From Planctomycetaceae bacterium (GTDB lineage: Bacteria > Planctomycetota > Planctomycetia > Planctomycetales > Planctomycetaceae): a stretch of 64,000 nt of DNA. The position numbers and the translations under genes were made by a program. The stretch covers positions 1 to 64,000 of the forward strand of contig JABURQ010000177.1 in NCBI GenBank assembly GCA_014762625.1, read 5' to 3'. Below the pieces are notes generated by a model. That model made no database searches and was not told the DNA's origin. It saw only the letters and a list, made by a program, of their open reading frames with translations. Positions 57,287 to 64,000 of this stretch are shown here, piece by piece. Numbering within the stretch: the stretch's first letter is position 1; each line of letters begins with the position of its first letter.

Positions 57287-58447
57287 GTGCCGACCGAAAC
57301 CGCGTATCGGGCTCGCTGGGTTTTTCCGACTGCGAGCGAACCGCTCGCCGATGCGACAATCATCGTCACAGACGGACTGCTCACAGACGTTACAACACAT
57401 GACATTCCTGAGGCCGAAGACCTCGGCTCCGTGGCTATTCTTCCCGGACTCGTCAACGCACACGTCCACTTGGAGTTCAGCGGCCTGGATCGTCCGATCG
57501 AACCGTCGCTCCCTTTCACCGACTGGATCCGAGCCGTCATTCGCAGCCGTCAGTCAGAAGAGTCCCGCGAAGCGTCTCTTGCAAAAGGAATTGAAGAAGT
57601 CATACAAACTCATACGACGGCTGTCGGAGAGATCGCCACCTCGCCTCTTTCCGCTCATTTGCTTGATAAATCAAACATCTCTGGTGTCGTGTTTCAGGAA
57701 ATGATCGGCATCTCAAAAGAGATCGCTCGTGAGAAAATTGGCCTAGTGAGCGATATGCTCACCACGTATCAACCAAACCGGGCAGATTTGAAAATCGGAT
57801 TGAGTCCTCATGCACCGTATTCGGTTCATCCCGATCTTCTGAGGGAAATCATCCGTCAGAGTCGAGCCCATCAATCTCCTCTCGCCATGCATCTTGCAGA
57901 GAACCGTGCTGAGAGAGAATTGATCGGAACTTGTGCGGGTGAGTTCCGGAGCTTTCTGGAAGTGATGAATCTCTGGCCCGGCGACGTCTGGGCGGAGATG
58001 CGCACGATTAACGATTATTTGCGAATGCTGGCTGAAGCGGACTCGGCGTTAATCATCCACGGCAACGATCTGCGTTCTGATGAAATCGATTACCTCGCCA
58101 CACAACCAAAGCTGTCGGTCGTGTATTGTCCGCGGACACACGCCTATTTCCAACATCCACCCCACCCGCTTCCGCAGTTGCTGGAGGCTGGAATCAACGT
58201 CGCTCTGGGCACGGACGGTCGCAGTTCGAACCCCGATCTGAATCTGTGGCGAGAAGTATTACACATTCGGAAAACGTTTCCACAGATCCCCCCTCCCGAG
58301 ATTCTCAAACTGGCCACAACCAATGGAACCCGCGCCTTGGAACTTCCGTCGGACGGTCTCACGATCGATCAACCGGCGCGATGGAGCAGCGTGCCGCTCG
58401 CTTCTCAATCGTCGGAAACTGATCCGTGGCGGCTACTCTTCGGGTGA
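57287..58447 (+). CDS. amidohydrolase, possible aminodeoxyfutalosine deaminase
   Basis: A 386-residue MtaD/SsnA-type deaminase. Metal ligands: His59 and His61 (NAHVHLEF), a third His in SPHAPYS, another in HGNDL and Asp in GTDGRSSNPDLN. In organisms using MqnE, aminodeoxyfutalosine must be deaminated by an amidohydrolase (MqnX) of this type; the proximity to mqnA-mqnC suggests that role, though the two are separated by the transporter genes and substrate cannot be read. GTG start three bases after the preceding stop. Confidence 0.8.
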   Translation: MPTETAYRARWVFPTASEPLADATIIVTDGLLTDVTTHDIPEAEDLGSVAILPGLVNAHVHLEFSGLDRPIEPSLPFTDWIRAVIRSRQSEESREASLAKGIEEVIQTHTTAVGEIATSPLSAHLLDKSNISGVVFQEMIGISKEIAREKIGLVSDMLTTYQPNRADLKIGLSPHAPYSVHPDLLREIIRQSRAHQSPLAMHLAENRAERELIGTCAGEFRSFLEVMNLWPGDVWAEMRTINDYLRMLAEADSALIIHGNDLRSDEIDYLATQPKLSVVYCPRTHAYFQHPPHPLPQLLEAGINVALGTDGRSSNPDLNLWREVLHIRKTFPQIPPPEILKLATTNGTRALELPSDGLTIDQPARWSSVPLASQSSETDPWRLLFG

Positions 58448-58459
58448 ACAGCGAACCCG

Positions 58460-59374
58460 TCACGCGACTTGTTGATGTCGATCGACAGAGACTTCGGAAA
58501 AATGCGCGGCAACTCCCGATTCCAGATCGGCAGCGATATCGTCTAACAGATCCTCGATACCCGGTAATCCCTCCTTCAGGAGCGGCTTCGCTCGACTCGA
58601 CCTCAAAGAGGTTTCGCGACAAGGTACAATCTTCTCTTCTCCCAATGTCGGAGAATTGACGCACCGTCCAAATCGATCCTCCAATTGTGAGAGGAACGCC
58701 GTGCGGCTGATCCGCTCTCCGCCACCGAGATGCAGAAGCCCGACCGGTTCGGCATCAAGAAGATCTTCAAGCATACGTGCGAAGCGACCGGCATACAGCG
58801 GCGTGGCGTGTTGGGTGACTGAGAACTCCGATGAAAAGGGAATTGTGGCCGACGGAAACAAATGTGTGGTCAGCAAGCTCTCTGGAGCGAATCCCAGAAG
58901 ATGCGAACGCACGATCAAGGCACGTTCGTTGTAAGAGACGATTTCTTCTTGCGCGCGAACAGTGTGTGCCCAGGGGGTCTCAGTAAACGATTGGCTCTCT
59001 TCCGCATGAAACATCCAAGGACCGTCGAAGATGCTGTCCGCCGTGAGAAATACAAACGATGTCGAACACGTTTCACATACACGCGACCACATGACCAGCA
59101 CTTGGGTATCGGAACAGAATCGCGACTCTTTGAGTTCGGGAGTCCAACTCGATTGGGACGCTTCGCCACAATAGATCACCCGCTCGATTTCCTCGTGTTT
59201 CAGGAACTCAATCGCCGCGGCTTCGGAGATCGGATAGAGAGGACCTGCGTCGCCATGCCGGGGTAACTGCCCCCCCGACAAACTGACGCCGAGAACGCTT
59301 TGCGACCGGGAGAATGCTTGGGAGAGATATCGTCCCGAGAGAGTCTCCATACCGACAATCAGAGTCTTGCGCAC
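58460..59374 (-). CDS. RmlD-like SDR with missing catalytic motif
   Basis: Start at GTG 59374, with AAGGAGG six bases upstream, chosen over the longer frame to 59506; 304 residues. The order of a dTDP-4-dehydrorhamnose reductase can be followed: a Rossmann start VRKTLIVGMETLSGRYL, RVIYCGEAS, FVFLTADSIFDG and a C-terminal LHLGGGERISRTAFL. However the nucleotide loop lacks GxxGxxG and the YxxxK motif reads as TPWAHTVRAQ with Tyr and Lys absent. It has probably lost reductase activity or is a structural or regulatory paralogue. Confidence 0.6.
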   Translation of the reverse strand: MRKTLIVGMETLSGRYLSQAFSRSQSVLGVSLSGGQLPRHGDAGPLYPISEAAAIEFLKHEEIERVIYCGEASQSSWTPELKESRFCSDTQVLVMWSRVCETCSTSFVFLTADSIFDGPWMFHAEESQSFTETPWAHTVRAQEEIVSYNERALIVRSHLLGFAPESLLTTHLFPSATIPFSSEFSVTQHATPLYAGRFARMLEDLLDAEPVGLLHLGGGERISRTAFLSQLEDRFGRCVNSPTLGEEKIVPCRETSLRSSRAKPLLKEGLPGIEDLLDDIAADLESGVAAHFSEVSVDRHQQVA

Positions 59375-59742
59375 CTCGGGCCTCCTTGCCTGTGAGGATC
59401 GTCCAACGGAAAATTCATCGTCGTCGGTCAGAAGTATAAAAACCTCGACTTGAGCCGCAATCCCGAAATTACTTCCCATTCTTACAATTCTCAGAGAATT
59501 CGGCACTTATTGCCGTTGACCCTCCCTCAGGGACAATCTAGAACTCGATGACTGTTGATTCCTAACGGTTTATCGAACCTCCTCCCCCCTCCTCCCGACT
59601 GGCACCTTCGCCTGATTTCGATAACACCACGAATGCCCGTTCAAGCCGGGTTTTCGAAGATTCTCCCATAAAACAACACCCTATCAAGAGATTTAACTGA
59701 TCTGACCTGACGGCGGTGATCGCCGTTTCGGGGACTGAACCC

Positions 59743-60675
59743 ATGACGTTCAAGCATTCCACATCCGAGTTACCACTCTTAACCGCCGGGCTTCCCCGGA
59801 CGATGTTAAGCTGGTTGCGCGCGGCTGGGATTCCGTCGGCCCACTATCGATCGGGACGCTCATTTTATGAGTTCCTGAGTGAGAATTCGGGGCGATTCGT
59901 CCTCTACGATGGTCGCAATCCGATGAGTCGAGCAGAAGCCGAAACCGCGTTGCAGTTTGACCGGGAAATGATTGACGTTTCTCCCAACGGTCTGCTCGAT
60001 TCTCAGGGCTATTCGTCGCAACACCCGTTCCGTTTTCAGGAACTGGCTGTTCGGGACTGGCTGTGGCTGGTCCATCAGGAAATCAAACATCACCAGGGCG
60101 TCTGGTTACGAATTCACGACCTGCCGACGCCCTACGAAGCGATCATATTTACGGATGGGTATCCTCATCAACCAGAGCTGAATCTGGTAGCAGACTCGGT
60201 CAACGTACTGCGGGGCCGCCTCTGCGAACCAGTTCCACAAAACACTTTTGAGGTCGAACATATCTTCTACTCAGAAGATTCCCACGACTCTCATCAATTC
60301 GGCTGCTGGTGGACCGGCGATCCCCGACGAGGTTCGAACCCCGGCCTCTCCGAGGATGATCCCACCGTCTGGAAAGTAACTTCCCAGGAATTTTCGGAGT
60401 GGTGGGGCTTTCGTCAAAACATTTCGGTCAATGTCCTGCAAACTACCCATGAGTTGCGGATTGTGGCTCCTCAGGCGGAAAATTCCGTCTGGCCGCTGAT
60501 GGTCGAACTGTGGCGCCGGGGACATGTGGCCCGATTTCCCCTCACCCACTCCCTACTGACTTTACAACGGTCGACCATGGTGTATGGACTCGACCATTAT
60601 CGACACTCTGCGGGATTGTTTCTCTCGCAAGGACATCCGATGCCTGCCGCTCCACCGGTTTCGGTCTCGGCTTGA
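59743..60675 (+). CDS. hypothetical protein
   Basis: A 310-residue soluble product from ATG 59743 (MTFKHSTSELP); the frame extends nine codons upstream. No family recognised. It has a strongly tryptophan-rich core (VRDWLWLVHQEIKHH, FGCWWTGDPRRG, EFSEWWGFR), suggesting a folded ligand-binding or enzymatic domain. Followed 70 bases later by a lipoprotein gene. Coding bias is normal for the window. Confidence 0.6.
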   Translation: MTFKHSTSELPLLTAGLPRTMLSWLRAAGIPSAHYRSGRSFYEFLSENSGRFVLYDGRNPMSRAEAETALQFDREMIDVSPNGLLDSQGYSSQHPFRFQELAVRDWLWLVHQEIKHHQGVWLRIHDLPTPYEAIIFTDGYPHQPELNLVADSVNVLRGRLCEPVPQNTFEVEHIFYSEDSHDSHQFGCWWTGDPRRGSNPGLSEDDPTVWKVTSQEFSEWWGFRQNISVNVLQTTHELRIVAPQAENSVWPLMVELWRRGHVARFPLTHSLLTLQRSTMVYGLDHYRHSAGLFLSQGHPMPAAPPVSVSA

Positions 60676-60745
60676 TTTTTCCTCCTCCCACAACTCGACT
60701 GACTCTTCGGAGAGTCAATTCATCTTCAGGAAAGGATTCCCAGAA

Positions 60746-61036
60746 ATGAAACGGATTGCATTAGTTTGCTTGTCTATGGCTGTATTGAGTACCGGCATCG
60801 GCTGTTGCGGCTGGCCCGGATATTACGGCGGTGGTCCCTATCAAGGTGGTTACCAACCTTACAGCCCGGCCTGTCCCGGCGGTAATTGCAACCTCGGATA
60901 TCAAGGCGCGGCTCCGACCGCATACGCTCCCGCGGCCGTCTCGGCGACCGCACCGATTGGAGCCCCGGTCGCTGCCACACCTACCTATTACGCACCGTAC
61001 AGCACAGCGGCCGTCAATCACCTGCCGACCTATTGA
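60746..61036 (+). CDS. small Gly/Tyr/Pro-rich lipoprotein
   Basis: A 96-residue product from ATG 60746 (AGGAAAGG region upstream). Signal peptide MKRIALVCLSMAVLSTGIGC ends in a lipobox, then CGWPGYYGGGPYQGGYQ and a Pro/Ala/Tyr-rich tail. Low complexity; probably an envelope or extracellular structural lipoprotein. Ends before a long hairpin. Confidence 0.75.
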   Translation: MKRIALVCLSMAVLSTGIGCCGWPGYYGGGPYQGGYQPYSPACPGGNCNLGYQGAAPTAYAPAAVSATAPIGAPVAATPTYYAPYSTAAVNHLPTY

Positions 61037-61074
61037 TTCACGACCCGTCCTGCCGATAGACAGGTTCCGACTCT

Positions 61075-61120
61075 CCGAAACCGGATGGGCTCTCAGAGAG
61101 AGCCTCATCCGGAGTTTCGG
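61075..61120. terminator. long near-perfect hairpin after the lipoprotein gene
   Basis: Stem in three blocks: CCGAAAC/GTTTCGG, CGGATG/CATCCG and GGCTCTC/GAGAGCC, around loop AGA, with only single-base or two-base bulges. About 20 pairs. No T-run follows, so it may be a Rho-assisted or bidirectional terminator, or a processing site. The rest of 61121-61279 has no other feature. Confidence 0.6.
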
Positions 61121-61279
61121 CGCAAAATCGGACCGGATTTCAGCGTGCGCACTTCGATCGTCGAGAAAGAATGCCGAAAAAGCATGAGTTTTTCGAGCAT
61201 GATTGCTGCGCGGTCTCATCTTGTCCTGACGGGAACATTGATCTAGGATTCCCGCCCCAAACTCCAGAGATCGTAGACG

Positions 61280-61765
61280 ATGGATTATCAGGTCAAACCG
61301 GTCGGAAAAACCTGCGCTGCAACCGGGGAACCGCTTGCACCTGGCGAACGCTGCCATAGCGTTCTGATCGAAGAACAGGGAGAAGTCGTCCGCTTCGATT
61401 ATTCGAGTGAGGGGTGGCCGGGGACGCCGCCGGAAGGGTTTCTGGCTCATTGGCAAACCACCATTCCGGAGGAAGAGCAGAGCGATCAACCGCAACAACT
61501 CGACGGGGAAACGCTCTTCGAATTTTTTGAACAGATCATCGAAGACGCCAACCCGGCTCAAGAAAAAATCAAATACGTTCTGGCTCTGCTCCTGATGCAG
61601 AAGAAACGACTGAAACTGGAGCGATCCGACGTGGACGGCGAACAAACGTTTTTGCGGTTGAGCGGCTCGCAGGGAGAAGGTCCCTTCCTGATCCGCGACC
61701 AACAGCTATCCAATGACGAAATCCAGCAGTTGCAACTCGAATTGACGGCGACGATTTATCGTTAA
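61280..61765 (+). CDS. small hypothetical protein
   Basis: A 161-residue soluble acidic protein with a Cys pair (KTCAATGEPLAPGERC, residues 11-26) and a helical C-terminal half (LLMQKKRLKLERSD). No family recognised. Twenty bases before a lipoprotein gene on the same strand, so likely co-transcribed. Confidence 0.65.
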   Translation: MDYQVKPVGKTCAATGEPLAPGERCHSVLIEEQGEVVRFDYSSEGWPGTPPEGFLAHWQTTIPEEEQSDQPQQLDGETLFEFFEQIIEDANPAQEKIKYVLALLLMQKKRLKLERSDVDGEQTFLRLSGSQGEGPFLIRDQQLSNDEIQQLQLELTATIYR

Positions 61766-61784
61766 TGAGGCAGGAGACCCACCG

Positions 61785-62642
61785 ATGCACAACCAGACTC
61801 GTCGCGGAAGACGTCTTCGCGGTCTCATGGTGTTGGCGGGATCGATGATCCTAACCGGTTGCCAATGGGCTCAACTCGTCAAACCCCACAATCCATTCGC
61901 GTCTCCTCCTCCCTGCGTGTTTGCTCCGGATGTCTCCAAAGAAGAAATCATCGCCCACCTCAACGCGAATGCTTCCCGGCTTACGTCCTGGCGATCGACC
62001 AAAGTGGGGATTCATCTGAAACAAAAAGGATCCATCCCCGTCGACCTGACGGCACAGATGGCGGTGGAAAGTCCGCGGAATTTTCGCTTACGGGCTTCTT
62101 CGCTGTTGGGTGAAGAAGCCGACTTCGGCTCCAATCAGGAACGATTCTGGTTCTGGATCCGTCGCTCACCTCAACCGTACGTGATCACCGCCGCGCATGA
62201 AGATATGGAGACCGCACAGCGTCAACTTCCCATCCCGTTCAATCCCGAGTGGGTGATGGAAGCGTTCGGCGTCGTAATGATCGACCCCAGCCAGTACACG
62301 CTCGAGCGTCTCAGTGACAACCGCGTCAGTTTGATGTCCAACGAAGTTTCTCCCTCCGGACAAACGATGATCAAGTCGATCGGCGTCGATCTCTGCACAG
62401 GGAAGATCGTGGAACACGCTCTGTATGATGCTCGGGGAACTCTGGTAGCCCGGGCGCAAATTGGAAATCACACCACCACCTCAGACGGCATCTCCATTCC
62501 CCACCGCGTGGTTCTCGAATGGCCGCAAGCGGGAACAACGATGAAGATGGGCATGCTGGATGTGGAGGTAAATCCCTCTTATACGCCGGAATCAATGTGG
62601 CAAGTCCCCGAAATTGCACCGGTTATCCACCTGGGACAGTAG
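61785..62642 (+). CDS. lipoprotein with LolA/DUF4292-like domain
   Basis: A 285-residue lipoprotein: signal peptide ending LAGSMILTGC (lipobox), then a beta-rich body (LTAQMAVESPRNFRLRAS, FWFWIRRSP, QYTLERLSDNRVSLM) like outer-membrane-lipoprotein sorting proteins. Function likely in envelope lipid or lipoprotein handling; family assignment tentative. Confidence 0.65.
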   Translation: MHNQTRRGRRLRGLMVLAGSMILTGCQWAQLVKPHNPFASPPPCVFAPDVSKEEIIAHLNANASRLTSWRSTKVGIHLKQKGSIPVDLTAQMAVESPRNFRLRASSLLGEEADFGSNQERFWFWIRRSPQPYVITAAHEDMETAQRQLPIPFNPEWVMEAFGVVMIDPSQYTLERLSDNRVSLMSNEVSPSGQTMIKSIGVDLCTGKIVEHALYDARGTLVARAQIGNHTTTSDGISIPHRVVLEWPQAGTTMKMGMLDVEVNPSYTPESMWQVPEIAPVIHLGQ

Positions 62643-63109
62643 GTTAAAGCAGCGTCAACGCTCGACTCTCCACCATTCTGGAAACCGCAGTTTCCAGATC
62701 CTTGCCCGCTTCCCACTGGTGGATAGAAGATTCATCATTTTTTCGGATGGAAATCCTATTGGAATTGTGAAATCGGCGCCTACATTAAGTTAGAAATATA
62801 CGATACCTAACGACAGAGCATAGCTTTTAGGCTCTCCAATTTCTTTCTTAGTGCCCTCGAAATTCAAATCGAGACGCTCTGAACAACTACATTCAAATAC
62901 TGGTTCATTGAAATTTCGACAGCGCGACAAGAAAAGCGATCAGCTTTGAGGGGATCTTGTTTCGCTGTCTTTCTCTTTGCGCGGGATTATTTCTGCGACA
63001 AATCTGGTAATTTTTAACGGTTATGCCGATTCTACTGACGTTGAACCCTGCCTGATTCCGATGATTTTATTATACGGACATCGAATCTCTCCCGCAGGAA
63101 ATCCGTCTG
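62643..63109. other. 467-base intergenic region
   Basis: AT-rich spacer, probably containing the promoter of the next gene. No gene, repeat or RNA could be supported. Confidence 0.4.
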
Positions 63110-63541
63110 ATGGCCAGACGAAAGCAAAAATTCTCTGTTCTTCACCTGCTGATCATGGCGGCAATCCTGATTTGGTTGCCGGCGATGATCGAACGGATGG
63201 CGGGGATTCCTTCCGCAACAATGGATCCCGAAGTTTCCAACCACCAATCGACGGAAAAAGAGTCGGTCACCACCGTCAATCCCGCCTCGTCGTCACAGGT
63301 CCAAACGACGGATGAACGACCAGCTCCAACTCTCAAGCCCGCCCCCAGTTCGCTCCGCTTACAGGAAACCTTGCTGAGTGCTTCCGGGAAAACAGCCATC
63401 ATCAATGGACGAGCATTTGGAGAACAGGAGATGATTACCCCCCTCGGTTATCCGTATCGCATTCAGACGATCCTAGCGGGTCGTGTGATTCTCGAAGGGG
63501 ATGGCAGCTTATACGAACTCAAGCGTCAAGCTTTTCCCTGA
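63110..63541 (+). CDS. single-helix membrane protein with PilP/GspC-like tail
   Basis: A 143-residue protein with a basic N-terminus and one anchor (LLIMAAILIWLPAMIERM), a Ser/Pro/Thr-rich linker (about 45-85), and a C-terminal SASGKTAIINGRAFGEQEMI followed by YRIQTILAGRVILEGDG, the beta pattern of GspC/PilP homology regions. This suggests a secretion or pilus inner-membrane component; the next gene also carries an anchor and Pro-rich linker. Assignment is tentative. Confidence 0.5.
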   Translation: MARRKQKFSVLHLLIMAAILIWLPAMIERMAGIPSATMDPEVSNHQSTEKESVTTVNPASSSQVQTTDERPAPTLKPAPSSLRLQETLLSASGKTAIINGRAFGEQEMITPLGYPYRIQTILAGRVILEGDGSLYELKRQAFP

Positions 63542-63591
63542 AAGCCTGACGTCCCATTACACGCTCTTTCATCGATTGACAGGAAGTCATC

Positions 63592-64000
63592 ATGAATTCA
63601 CGCCCACTCCAAATCGCCTTTACCACTTTGACGCTCGCGCTCGTCGTGAGTATGTCGCTGTGGGTGATTCATGCCTCGCACGAACAGCTAGGGTTCTCAA
63701 ACGGAGCGGGAGTCACGCTCCAAGTTCCTTCCGTTTCTCCAGACCAGTCGGACGAGAAGCGTCCTCCGGATCCGTTTGCGGAACCGAGCATTGCCGTGGG
63801 ATCAGAATCGGTCGGTGGCCAACTCTCTTCGAGAAGCCTGGAAACCGCCACCGTCTCCAGGCAAACGGTCAACCCCAGACTGAATCCCGTAGAGCCCTCA
63901 CAAAAATCGGACGATCCCCAGGAAACTCAGGAACAACCGTTCGAACTTCCCGCGATCGATCTCACACCATCAGGGACCGGCGCTCCCACGATTTCCCAAC
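63592..64000 (+). CDS. membrane-anchored protein, cut by window end
   Basis: From ATG 63592 with AGGAAG before it, the frame stays open to the end of the window. N-terminal anchor (LQIAFTTLTLALVVSMSLWV), then a Ser/Pro/Glu/Gln-rich region with no recognised domain in the 136 visible residues. Spacing (50 bases) suggests an operon with the preceding gene. Product cannot be named from this part. Confidence 0.6.
   Translation, partial: MNSRPLQIAFTTLTLALVVSMSLWVIHASHEQLGFSNGAGVTLQVPSVSPDQSDEKRPPDPFAEPSIAVGSESVGGQLSSRSLETATVSRQTVNPRLNPVEPSQKSDDPQETQEQPFELPAIDLTPSGTGAPTISQ

Noticed and set aside
60331-60350. tRNA-like GGTTCGAACCCCGGC motif.
   Set aside because: It lies inside a normal reading frame (59743-60675), and no acceptor stem or D and anticodon arms can be placed around it.

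Overview
The window reads as a chromosomal segment of a planctomycete (Planctomycetota, Planctomycetaceae-like; genus not determinable here). Pointers are a twin-arginine DUF1501 protein, a secreted formylglycine-generating-enzyme-type protein, a relic sulfatase tail, a DUF11-repeat surface protein, a zinc-ribbon-bearing SpoVG, a cytoplasmic Ser/Thr kinase, a menaquinone (futalosine) pathway, and mostly single genes or short operons with GTG/TTG starts and few strong Shine-Dalgarno sites. No rRNA, tRNA, CRISPR array or complete insertion sequence was recognised.

Layout. 0.3-5.4 kb: a GT39-like membrane protein, an AT-rich DUF3800 gene with an early stop, a DUF1501 protein and a secreted orphan. 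5.5-10.6 kb: ilvE, a LolD/LolC-type ABC pair, frr and an SDR. 10.7-12.5 kb: an AT-rich two-gene unit, HipA-like kinase plus HIRAN-like protein, the best candidate for a little-described system. 12.5-17.7 kb: a second GT39-like protein, a nucleotide-sugar epimerase, tal and rlmN. 17.7-20.0 kb: a sulfotransferase/acyltransferase-like fusion flanked by gene relics. 20.0-24.5 kb: a tightly overlapped phosphonate-breakdown operon (DUF5690 transporter-like, alcohol dehydrogenase, FAD oxidase, phnX). 24.5-28.5 kb: gamma-glutamyltransferase and the DUF11 protein. 28.9-34.0 kb: ispE-spoVG, then epmB and efp back to back, then miaB. 34.0-36.7 kb: a gene-poor stretch of composite dispersed repeats and hairpins with a broken DUF2817 gene. 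36.7-45.7 kb: a sulfatase-modifying-factor-type protein, truD, tadA-tadB-tadC, a protein kinase and a protease-LamG-SirB1 fusion. 46-51.9 kb: ilvN, ilvC, five small orphan or ligand-binding-fold genes, then hom. 52-58.5 kb: mqnA-mqnC, a NatA-type ATPase, a permease fused to a CPBP protease, and an amidohydrolase that may be the aminofutalosine deaminase. 58.5-64 kb: a degenerate RmlD-like protein, lipoproteins and orphans, ending in two membrane-anchored genes, the second cut by the window edge.

Functionally most of the window is housekeeping: branched-chain and threonine-family amino acids (ilvE, ilvN, ilvC, hom), translation (frr, rlmN, efp/epmB, miaB, truD), isoprenoid and menaquinone synthesis (ispE, mqnA, mqnC), and Tad pilus secretion. 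The less ordinary material is the HipA-HIRAN pair, the PhnW-less phosphonate operon, several domain fusions, two genes broken by single in-frame stops, and a family of modular intergenic repeats. All family assignments are from reading motifs by eye; no search was run.
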